Origin: a virus
DNA length: 55,788 bases
IMG/VR virus record: IMGVR_UViG_3300041997_000014
Span: 1-55,788 of that record
Strand: one strand, 5' to 3'
A program made the translations under genes and the position numbers. A model generated the notes under the pieces. It was not told the origin of the DNA. It ran no database searches and was given only the letters and a program-made list of their open reading frames with translations. Shown piece after piece: positions 39,254 to 46,216 of this stretch; position 1 is the stretch's first letter; the number at the start of each line of letters is the position of its first letter.

Positions 39254-40180
39254 ATGGCCCTGACCCTTGTCGAAGCCGCGAAGCTGGAAACCGGTGATGC
39301 CGTCCGCTCCGCGATCATCGAGCTGTACGCCGGCTCGTCCTCCATCCTCGCGAACCTGCCGTTCGAGACCATCGCCGGCAACGCGCTGAAGTACAACCGC
39401 GAAGACGCGCTGCCCGGCGTCGGCTTCCGCGGCGTGAACGAGAGCTACACGCCTTCGACCGGCATCCTGAACCCGATCACCGAATCGCTGGTGATCGCCG
39501 GAGGCGACCTCGACGTCGACAAGTTCATCGTCGACACGATGGGCGCGGCGCAGCGCTCGACCCACGAGGCGATGAAGGTGCGCGCCTTGGCCCTGGCCTG
39601 GACGAAGAAGTTCATCAAGGGCGACACGGCGAGCGACCCGCGCGAGTTCGACGGCTTGCAGGTCCGCGTGACCGGCAACCAGAAGATCGCGGCCGGCTCG
39701 ACCGCCAACGGCACCGCCCTGTCGCTGGCCAAGCTCGACGAGGCGATCGATCAGACGCTGAACCCCACGCACCTGATCATGAGCAAGGCCATGGCGCGCA
39801 AGTTCAGCGCGGCGGCGCGCAGCACGTCGGTGGCCGGCTACGTCACCTACAGCAAGGACGCCCTCGGCCGTCGGGTGATGCAGTACAACGACCTGCCGAT
39901 CCTCACGGTGGACCTCGACAACGCCGGCGCCGCCATCCTGCCGTTCACCGAGGCCGCCACCAGCGGCACCGCGACCGCCACCTCGATCTACGTGGTGAGC
40001 ATGGGCTCGGACGGCCTGACCGGCCTGCAGAACGGCGGCATCGACGTGCGCGACCTGGGCGAGCTCCAGACTGCGCCGGTCTACCGCACGCGCGTCGAGT
40101 GGTATCCCGGCATGGCCATCTTCAATGGCCGCGCCGTGACCCGCCTCTGGTCGATCGCCGACGCCGCGATCGTCGCCTGA
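39254..40180 (+). CDS. Major capsid protein
   Basis: The 308-residue protein begins only four bases after the scaffold. It has the arrangement of HK97-fold capsids of this portal/scaffold type: helical N-terminal MALTLVEAAKLETGDAVRSA, a beta region ending LPGVGFRGVNESYTPSTG, the spine helix DTMGAAQRSTHEAMKVRALA, and the A-domain near LPILTVDLDNAG and YVVSMGSDGLTGLQNGG. The closing RVEWYPGMAIFNGRAVTRLW is typical. It forms the icosahedral shell. Confidence 0.93.
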   Translation: MALTLVEAAKLETGDAVRSAIIELYAGSSSILANLPFETIAGNALKYNREDALPGVGFRGVNESYTPSTGILNPITESLVIAGGDLDVDKFIVDTMGAAQRSTHEAMKVRALALAWTKKFIKGDTASDPREFDGLQVRVTGNQKIAAGSTANGTALSLAKLDEAIDQTLNPTHLIMSKAMARKFSAAARSTSVAGYVTYSKDALGRRVMQYNDLPILTVDLDNAGAAILPFTEAATSGTATATSIYVVSMGSDGLTGLQNGGIDVRDLGELQTAPVYRTRVEWYPGMAIFNGRAVTRLWSIADAAIVA

Positions 40181-40211
40181 TTCACCGCCTGACGCCTGAA
40201 AGGAAAGCATC

Positions 40212-40628
40212 ATGGCCAACCTGCATTCGCAGTTCACTTACGACGACGCCCTGGTCCTCAAGGACGCCGGCCTCGTCGCCTCGACCACCACGGAAAGCAC
40301 CATCCTCGATCTGGGCTCCGGCTTCGTGGATGGCTTTCTCGTGGTCGACGTGTCGGCGTGTGAAGTCGCCACCGGCGACGAGAAGTACACGATCCACCTC
40401 GAGGGTTCGAACGTCGCAGCGATGAGCTCCGGTTCGGTCTCGCTGGCCGCGTTCTTCATGGGCAACCTCACGGCCCCCATGGACGCAGCCACTGGCACCG
40501 GCCGCTTCGTGATCCCGTTCACCAACGAGCAGAACGGCACGGTCTACCGCTACGTGCGCCTGTACACGCTGGTGGCCGGCGACATCGCCACGGGCATCAA
40601 CTACTCGGCGTTCGTCGCCAAGCGCTGA
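40212..40628 (+). CDS. Bbp16-like capsid cement protein
   Basis: The 138-residue beta-rich protein follows the capsid gene with AAAGGAAAGC upstream. STTTESTILDLGSGFVDGFL and VYRYVRLYTLVAGDIATG resemble Bbp16-type cement proteins, which trimerise on the outside of the capsid and stabilise it. Position right after the major capsid supports this. Confidence 0.65.
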   Translation: MANLHSQFTYDDALVLKDAGLVASTTTESTILDLGSGFVDGFLVVDVSACEVATGDEKYTIHLEGSNVAAMSSGSVSLAAFFMGNLTAPMDAATGTGRFVIPFTNEQNGTVYRYVRLYTLVAGDIATGINYSAFVAKR

Positions 40629-40629
40629 C

Positions 40630-41244
40630 ATGACCGCGCGCAACGTGGCCGGGACGCTCCCGGTCAATGCCAACGTCAACCGCGTCCGGCAATTCGACCT
40701 GCAGGCCTCGCAAGAGGGCTACGGGTCGGTTCCTGGCGCGGTGTCGGCCAACGTCACCGCGACCGAGGCGGGTGTCGGCGTCGTTCACCAGACGACGCTG
40801 ACGCTTTCCGCGCTCGCGCAGGCTGTGGCCAACGGCACCGAGTACCAGGGCACCAAGATCTACGACTTCCCCGAGGGTCGGATCTTGGTCTTGGGCGTGG
40901 TGGCCACGCTCCAGCAGACCACCACCAGCGCCCTCGCTGGCACGCTGAACGCGAGCTCGACCGGCGCGGTGGCGCTCGGCACGGCGACCGCGTCGAACGT
41001 CTCGCTGACCTCGACGATGGTCGACCTGCTGCCGTCGACCGCGTTCACCTCGTCGGCCACGGTCGACGTGGCGGGCACGGCTGTCGCTGCCGCGCTCGCC
41101 GCGTCGGCGCAGTTCGACGGCCGCAGCACGGCGAAGGACGTTTACCTGAACTCGGCCTTCGCCACGACCACCGACGTGGACGGTGATGCGTCGATGACCT
41201 GGTCGGGCAGCGTCACCATCACCTGGATCAACCTGGGCGACTGA
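40630..41244 (+). CDS. Head-associated structural protein
   Basis: The 204-residue protein is Ala/Thr/Ser-rich and beta-structured, with VVHQTTLTLSALAQAVANGT and a closing DASMTWSGSVTITWINLGD. Such sequences, placed between cement and connector genes, are usually minor capsid or head-decoration proteins. It starts one base after the preceding stop. Exact role unknown. Confidence 0.6.
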   Translation: MTARNVAGTLPVNANVNRVRQFDLQASQEGYGSVPGAVSANVTATEAGVGVVHQTTLTLSALAQAVANGTEYQGTKIYDFPEGRILVLGVVATLQQTTTSALAGTLNASSTGAVALGTATASNVSLTSTMVDLLPSTAFTSSATVDVAGTAVAAALAASAQFDGRSTAKDVYLNSAFATTTDVDGDASMTWSGSVTITWINLGD

Positions 41245-41249
41245 GGACC

Positions 41250-41492
41250 ATGACCAAGCAAGTCACACACACCGTTTACGACGCTGCTGGGAAGCCGCAC
41301 ACCGTCGAGCCCGTCGACGCTCGGGAGTACGTGGCTTCGGGCCACTACTTCCGCGAGCCGCCGGAGGCCCAGAAGGTTGCGCCCGCCGCGCCGGCTGCGC
41401 CTGAACCGGCACCGACGCCGACGCCGACGCCGGCCGAGCAGGTGGTTGCCGAGGCGAAGGCTGCTGACGCCAAGACGAAGGCGAAGGGCTGA
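41250..41492 (+). CDS. Small Pro/Ala-rich virion-region protein
   Basis: The 80-residue protein has a short folded N-terminus (VYDAAGKPHTVEPVDAREYV) and a disordered tail with PTPTPTP and Lys/Ala-rich helix. Similar short proteins occur between capsid and connector genes in many phages without known role. Confidence 0.55.
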   Translation: MTKQVTHTVYDAAGKPHTVEPVDAREYVASGHYFREPPEAQKVAPAAPAAPEPAPTPTPTPAEQVVAEAKAADAKTKAKG

Positions 41493-41495
41493 CCC

Positions 41496-41876
41496 GTGAC
41501 CCTGACCGACGCGCAGATCGTCGACCTGCGGCGCTGGCTCGGCTACCCGCTGGCCAGCGCCACAGGCGTCGAGACGGTCTACACGCCGGACTCGCCGCGC
41601 GTGTCGTTCACGGCCCGCCTGGAGGCGTTGTCGGCCAGCGAGGAAACGGTGCTGGTCGAGCGCTTCCTGGACAAGCTGGCGCTGCTTGAGCAGGCGATCC
41701 TCGATGCGGCTGACAACCTCGACACGGACACCGCCGGCCCGTGGAAGGCGAACCATCGCGAGATCTCGCAGCGCAAGTCGCTGTACAACAGCACGCGGCG
41801 CGAGATGTGCGCGTTCCTGGGCTTCGAGCCCGGCCCGAGCCTGGGCACCGGCGCGATCTTCGCGACGCGCTGCTGA
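41496..41876 (+). CDS. Head-tail connector-like protein
   Basis: The 126-residue protein is helical: TDAQIVDLRRWLGYPL at the N-terminus, then VERFLDKLALLEQAILDAAD, and REMCAFLGFEPGP at the end. Size, helical make-up and position after the capsid genes fit an adaptor protein of the head-tail interface. Inferred from synteny. Confidence 0.6.
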   Translation: MTLTDAQIVDLRRWLGYPLASATGVETVYTPDSPRVSFTARLEALSASEETVLVERFLDKLALLEQAILDAADNLDTDTAGPWKANHREISQRKSLYNSTRREMCAFLGFEPGPSLGTGAIFATRC

Positions 41877-41880
41877 CACC

Positions 41881-42507
41881 ATGGACGGCGAGACGCTCCA
41901 GGCCCGGATCTACGCGGGCTACGGCAAGGCTGCGTCACGCGTTGGCCGCTCCTATTCCGTGTACCGCGCTGCGACGCCGGTGAGCCCGCTGGAGGCCGGC
42001 AACCTGGTTGGTTCGGTCGACTGCTTCTTCGCCGCTGACCAGAAGTTCAACAGCGTCCACAAGTACAAGAACGTCGAGCGGTACATGTGGGCCGATGGCC
42101 GCGAGTTGCAGCAGCGCGACATCCTGCTGGGGCCATACGGCACCTTCTACGTCGGCGACATGCAGCCGAACCTGCCGATCCAGGCCATCTGGTGCAACGA
42201 GGTCGTGAAGATCGAGCGCCCGACCTATCAGGGCACAACCATGGTGCCGGAGCAGATCGCCTTCGGCCTGCCGTGCTTCCGCCAGCTGAAGAAGGTCGAC
42301 CAGAAGCCTGTCGGCCAGGCCTTCGGCGCCAGCACCGCGGCCACGCCGATCGGCGAGTGGTTCGTCTTCCTGCCCATCGAGCAGGGACTGGTGCAGCAGG
42401 GTGACATCGTGACCGACCAGATCGGCCGCCTGTTCTCGCTCGACACGATCGACAACACCGAGATCGGCGTGGTGATCACCATGCGCCAGTCGGACACCGC
42501 CGAATGA
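41881..42507 (+). CDS. Head completion / stopper-like protein
   Basis: The 208-residue beta-rich protein has YSVYRAATPVSPLEAGNLV, MWADGRELQQRDILLGPYGT, and IERPTYQGTTMVPEQIAFGL. Its place after the adaptor-like gene and before the gpG-like morphogenesis protein suits a head-closure protein. It is coupled downstream by ATGA. Family not named with confidence. Confidence 0.55.
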   Translation: MDGETLQARIYAGYGKAASRVGRSYSVYRAATPVSPLEAGNLVGSVDCFFAADQKFNSVHKYKNVERYMWADGRELQQRDILLGPYGTFYVGDMQPNLPIQAIWCNEVVKIERPTYQGTTMVPEQIAFGLPCFRQLKKVDQKPVGQAFGASTAATPIGEWFVFLPIEQGLVQQGDIVTDQIGRLFSLDTIDNTEIGVVITMRQSDTAE

Positions 42508-42950
42508 TCACGATCGACGCCGCCGCCACGCTGCTGCAGCTGAACGCGATGCTGGCGCGCATGCGCAACCCCGAGCCAGCCTTCTCGGTCATCGGCTACC
42601 AGCAGCGCGACGCGATCCGCCGGCGCATCCAGCGCGAGAAGCGCGACCCTGACGGCAACGCCTGGGCGCCATGGGCCGATGCCACGCTGCACGGCTTCGG
42701 CCCTTTCCCGGGCCGCGAGGACAAGGGCAACGTCGCGCAGGGACTTCTGTGGGACGACGGCACGCTGCTGGATGCGATCCAGTCGAAGTCCACCGCCAAG
42801 GGCGTGGACATCACGGCCGACACGCCCTATGCGGGCTACCTGCAGGACGGCACCCGCAAGATGCCGGCCCGGCCCTTCATGGGCTGGACCGATGACGACA
42901 CGCAGCAGGCCGAGATGACGGTGCTGCACTACATCGAGGGCGTGCTGTGA
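42504..42950 (+). CDS. Virion morphogenesis / tail completion protein (Mu gpG/P2 gpS-like)
   Basis: The 148-residue protein resembles phage virion morphogenesis proteins: basic helix GYQQRDAIRRRIQREKRDPDG followed by NAWAPWADAT, a central beta region, and YAGYLQDGTRKMPARPFMGW, where the GT-K-PARPFMG signature is diagnostic. It probably completes the tail at the head-proximal end. Confidence 0.85.
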   Translation: MITIDAAATLLQLNAMLARMRNPEPAFSVIGYQQRDAIRRRIQREKRDPDGNAWAPWADATLHGFGPFPGREDKGNVAQGLLWDDGTLLDAIQSKSTAKGVDITADTPYAGYLQDGTRKMPARPFMGWTDDDTQQAEMTVLHYIEGVL

Positions 42951-43402
42951 TCGCCGAGATCGCCGCCGACCTGCTGGCCAAGGTGCAGAGCGTGCCCAGC
43001 CTGGAGACGAGCGCGGGCCTGTCGATCGGCGGCCGCAGCCAGGACCCGGGCCTGCTGAAGGTGCCGCTGCCGGCCGCCTGGTGCAGCCTGAAGACGGACC
43101 AGACCGACGAGCAGGACTACACCCACGGCCAATCAAGCGGCATCGTCATCCGCGAGCAGCGAATGATGGGGACGTGGGCCGTGATGGTCTTCATCCCCTA
43201 CATCGACGACGCCAACCTGCTGGCCGTGCAGTTCCCGCTGCTGGAGGCCGTGGCCAACGCGGTGCACGGCACCACAACCCCGTCCGGCTTCGCCTGGCGC
43301 TACCTCGGCCAGCGCATCGCACTGGTCTACCCCGACCGCCTCGCCTACGAGCAGCGCTTCACGTTGCACTACGCGATGAATTCCGACCCCATCACCAACT
43401 GA
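42947..43402 (+). CDS. Tail terminator / Gp37-like protein
   Basis: The 151-residue protein starts MIAEIAADLLAKVQSVPSLE and has FIPYIDDANLLAVQFPLLEA, then VYPDRLAYEQRFTLHYAM, a layout of Mu Gp37-like tail terminator proteins that cap the growing tail tube. ATGA overlap with the morphogenesis gene. Confidence 0.7.
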   Translation: MIAEIAADLLAKVQSVPSLETSAGLSIGGRSQDPGLLKVPLPAAWCSLKTDQTDEQDYTHGQSSGIVIREQRMMGTWAVMVFIPYIDDANLLAVQFPLLEAVANAVHGTTTPSGFAWRYLGQRIALVYPDRLAYEQRFTLHYAMNSDPITN

Positions 43403-43423
43403 CCCTCCCGCGAAAGGCCTGCC

Positions 43424-44212
43424 ATGGCAATCATCTCTAACTCCGACCTGCAGGCCATCTGCGACAAGCTCGCGCGTTGGGCTGCCATGAGCGTCGGCGA
43501 CGACGCATTTGACGACTCCTTCAATGCTGGCATGGCTGCGGCCAATGCGGCCGTGATGACCGGCTCGGGCTCGCTGCAGACGTACCTGTTCGAGACGGTC
43601 ACGGACGCCGACGTCGCGGCCGATCTGCTGGGCGCTGCGCGCGACCTCGAGGAAAGCCAGCCGGTCCCGCCGACCCGCTTCATGATCGGCATTGCCGGCA
43701 TCTCGGCGTTCTTCGCGGCGCTGAACCGGCACATCGCCCGGTACTCGGTCTACTCGACGCTCGATGCGTACCTGACCAGCCTGAATGCCTCGTCGCCGAC
43801 GCTGCGTGTGCACCAGGCGCTGCACGACCACCTGAAGGCGTTCAGCCGCAAGAACGTGTTCATCGCGAACGACACGGTCCTGGCCACCATCAGCATCACC
43901 GGCGCCGCGGCTGGCACGTTCGCCAGCGTGGCGACGATCGGCAGCGCCTACGCCGGCGCCAAGCTCGTTGCGAAGAACCAGGGCGCGACGGACAGCGATG
44001 CGGTGCTCAGCATCACCGGCAAGAAGGTCGACGGCACGACCCAGGTGCTGACCGTCACCTGCAGCACGAACACCGACGACGCGGAGCACGACCTGTCGAG
44101 CACCGCGAAGCTGTTCACCGAGGTGACCGCGATCAGCGTCACCAGCGACGGCACGAACGGCAACGTGATCGAGATCGTTGCCAAGACCGACCGCGACATC
44201 AGCGCCGCCTGA
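43424..44212 (+). CDS. Tail-region structural protein, unknown
   Basis: The 262-residue protein has a helical N-terminal half (LQAICDKLARWAAMSVGDDA, FFAALNRHIARYSVYSTLDA) and a beta-rich Ig-like C-terminal half (about 160-262: ITGKKVDGTTQVLTVTCSTN, AISVTSDGTNGNVIEIVAKT). It is encoded immediately before the tail tube protein. It is likely a virion component; the C-terminal domain may decorate the tail. Confidence 0.6.
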   Translation: MAIISNSDLQAICDKLARWAAMSVGDDAFDDSFNAGMAAANAAVMTGSGSLQTYLFETVTDADVAADLLGAARDLEESQPVPPTRFMIGIAGISAFFAALNRHIARYSVYSTLDAYLTSLNASSPTLRVHQALHDHLKAFSRKNVFIANDTVLATISITGAAAGTFASVATIGSAYAGAKLVAKNQGATDSDAVLSITGKKVDGTTQVLTVTCSTNTDDAEHDLSSTAKLFTEVTAISVTSDGTNGNVIEIVAKTDRDISAA

Positions 44213-44251
44213 TCCCTACCTCTCGCACCTCACCACTGAAAGGGCCGCATC

Positions 44252-45028
44252 ATGGCATCCCCGTACACCGATTCCTCGCAAGGCCTCTTTCAGGGGGTCC
44301 TCTACATCGCCGAACGCGCTTTCAACGGCGCTCAGCTCACCGGCTTCATGGACCTGGGACAGGTCGACATGTTCAGCATCGACCCGAAGCCGAAGCACGA
44401 GGACATCATGGACTCGCGCACGAGCCCTTCGGGCGTCATCAACCACATCCTCGTGGAGATGACGCACGCGACCAAGTTCCGCTCTCTCGACATCGCCATG
44501 AAGCACTGGGCCCGCGCCGTCTGGGGCGAGTGGGGCGGTGCCGTGGAAGGCGCGTCGGTCGCCGACGAGGCGATCACCCTCTACAACGGCTGCATGACGC
44601 CGTTGGCGCACCCGGGCGTCAGCAACGTCGTGATTTCCGGCGCGACGATCGACACGGACTACACGGTCAATGCAGCGGCCGGCGCGATCAATGTGAAGAC
44701 GACCTCGCCCGCGGCTCCGGACGGCACGCCGCTCGAGACGACCGTGGCCTACGACTTCGCCGACTACAACGGCGTGGTGCAGGCCTTCACTGTGCCGCAG
44801 AAGTACTTCACGCTGCGCCTGCATGGCATCAACGTCGCGCAGGGCGGCCAGCCGGTCATCGTGACGGTGCACCAGTGGGCGCCGGACCCGGTCGCGGTGC
44901 TCAACTTCATCGACAAGAAGCATCACGTCCACGAGCTCGGCGGGATGGTGCTGAAGGATGAGTTGGTCGACGAGCCGGTGGCCGGCAACGGCGACCGGTC
45001 GCAGTACTTCACGATCGCCAAGCGCTGA
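44252..45028 (+). CDS. Major tail protein (tail tube)
   Basis: The 258-residue protein lies directly before the tail-assembly chaperones, the fixed place of the tube protein. It has VDMFSIDPKPKHEDIMDSRT, LVEMTHATKFRSLDIAMKHW and AVLNFIDKKHHVHELGGMVL, a beta-sandwich pattern with a late DRSQYFTIAKR ending typical of tube subunits. No sheath gene is present, so the tail is non-contractile. Confidence 0.82.
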   Translation: MASPYTDSSQGLFQGVLYIAERAFNGAQLTGFMDLGQVDMFSIDPKPKHEDIMDSRTSPSGVINHILVEMTHATKFRSLDIAMKHWARAVWGEWGGAVEGASVADEAITLYNGCMTPLAHPGVSNVVISGATIDTDYTVNAAAGAINVKTTSPAAPDGTPLETTVAYDFADYNGVVQAFTVPQKYFTLRLHGINVAQGGQPVIVTVHQWAPDPVAVLNFIDKKHHVHELGGMVLKDELVDEPVAGNGDRSQYFTIAKR

Positions 45029-45068
45029 AAGCGCTGCGGCATCAGACTCGAAGCCGAGGAGCCAAGCC

Positions 45069-45578
45069 TTGAGCGATACCAAGAACGACATGGACATCCT
45101 CTTTCCTGGAGAGGATGTCACAGTGCGCCTGCGTGGCAACGCGGAGCCGGAGGTAGTCCGCGTCGAGCCGTTCTACTCGACGCAGCTGAAGCCGGCCGCG
45201 AAGCTCATGCGGCCACTGGCCGAGACGCTGTTCGGCGCGGGCCTGTTGGACGTGAAGCGCGCGGCCGATGGCAAGGTGACGATGGAGATCGGCACCAACA
45301 TCATGGGCGCCATCTTCGCGATCCTGGAGGACGGGAGCGACCAGCTGATCGACTTCGTGGGCTTCGCGATCGGCAAGCCGCGCGACTGGTTCGACGGCCT
45401 GCCGCCAGATGGGCTGATCGAACTCGCGGAGGCCGTCTACCGGCAGAACAGCGATTTTTTCAAGCAGCGCATCCTGCCCAAGCTCCAGGCGTGGATGCCC
45501 GAGGCGCTGCCGATTGGGGCGCAGTCTTCGCAAGACTCATCGAACACGGCCACAGCCGCGCCGACATCGACCGAATGA
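45069..45578 (+). CDS. Tail assembly chaperone, short form (gpG-like)
   Basis: The 169-residue protein starts at a TTG with GGAG seven bases upstream; the ATG at 45090 is an alternative. It contains VVRVEPFYSTQLKPAAKLMR and QLIDFVGFAIGKPRDWFDGL, matching lambda gpG-type chaperones before the tape measure. A slippery TTTTTTC at 45455-45461 lies 39 codons before its stop; slipping back one base fuses the first 131 residues to a second frame ending at 45685, making the gpGT form of 205 residues. Confidence 0.88.
   Translation: MSDTKNDMDILFPGEDVTVRLRGNAEPEVVRVEPFYSTQLKPAAKLMRPLAETLFGAGLLDVKRAADGKVTMEIGTNIMGAIFAILEDGSDQLIDFVGFAIGKPRDWFDGLPPDGLIELAEAVYRQNSDFFKQRILPKLQAWMPEALPIGAQSSQDSSNTATAAPTSTE
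45455..45461 (+). other. Slippery heptamer for programmed -1 frameshift
   Basis: In the chaperone frame the bases read T-TTT-TTC (last base of GAT, then TTT TTC), a canonical X-XXY-YYZ heptamer. The -1 frame is open from here to 45685, while the zero frame ends at 45578. The arrangement is that of gpG/gpGT in lambda-like tails. Confidence 0.88.
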
Positions 45579-45685
45579 CGCTGGCGCAGATGACGCTGTT
45601 CCTTGAGCATGGCGAAAAGCTGGTGGAGCTGCGCCACAAGCAGCTGGCCAACCGCGTCGCGGTGACCCTCTTCGGCTCGGACTAG
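45461..45685 (+). CDS. Tail assembly chaperone, frameshift extension (T part)
   Basis: This 74-codon extension is reached by the -1 frameshift. It reads into DWGAVFARLIEHGHSRADID, RMTLAQMTLFLEHGEKLVEL and HKQLANRVAVTLFGSD, helical and rich in charged residues as expected of the T domain that recruits the tail tube to the tape measure. An internal GTG at 45491 could start a separate protein, but coupling through the slip site is more likely. The stop overlaps the antisense Mrr stop by two bases within CTAG. Confidence 0.85.
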   Translation, partial: QAAHPAQAPGVDARGAADWGAVFARLIEHGHSRADIDRMTLAQMTLFLEHGEKLVELRHKQLANRVAVTLFGSD

Positions 45686-46200
45686 GGCACGCGCGCCAGT
45701 CGCTCCAGCGCAGGCAGATCCACATGGCTCAGCAGCATCACCGCGTTGCTGTGTGCAAGCTGCTGGGCGGCCAGGGTGTAGCCCGCTGGGCAGGCGACGA
45801 CGGCGATCTGGCATCCGTGGTGCCGCTGGCCGGCCACGACCTGCTGCACAGCCGCGTTGCCGGCCGGGCGGGTGTACTTCTTGGCCTGCAGCGCCACGCG
45901 CGTGCCGCGCAGTTCCGCGATGACGTCGACGCCCTGGTCGCCGATACCGCCGATCACGGTGACGCGCCAGCCGGCGGCCCGGAGCAGCTCGGCGCAGTGG
46001 GCCTCGTACTCGATGGGGCTCATCGTGGACAGGTCCAGGCCGAGGATGTGGCGCTTCCGGCGCTCGTTCTCGCGCACCGCGAAGACGACCAGCAGCGCCA
46101 CGAATCCGGCGGTTGGCCACGGGTGCTCGATGGCAATGCCGACCAGCAGCGCGAGCCCGAGTCCGATGGCCACCAGGCCGCCTGAGATCACCCGAAACAT
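45682..46200 (-). CDS. Membrane-anchored Mrr-type restriction endonuclease, antisense in the tail operon
   Basis: The 172-residue protein has two N-terminal membrane segments (about residues 4-24 and 30-42) followed by a basic stop-transfer RENERRKRH. The cytoplasmic domain is an Mrr/restriction endonuclease-like fold: SPIEYEAHCAELLRAAGW (with E64), GDQGVDVIAE (D92) and VALQAKKY (Q105-x-K107), forming the D-QxK site. It lies between the chaperones and the tape measure and ends in CTAG shared with the chaperone stop. It probably attacks incoming or modified DNA; its own promoter is not evident. Confidence 0.85.
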   Translation of the reverse strand: MFRVISGGLVAIGLGLALLVGIAIEHPWPTAGFVALLVVFAVRENERRKRHILGLDLSTMSPIEYEAHCAELLRAAGWRVTVIGGIGDQGVDVIAELRGTRVALQAKKYTRPAGNAAVQQVVAGQRHHGCQIAVVACPAGYTLAAQQLAHSNAVMLLSHVDLPALERLARVP

Positions 46201-46216
46201 CCCGTCAAGGTAGCAC

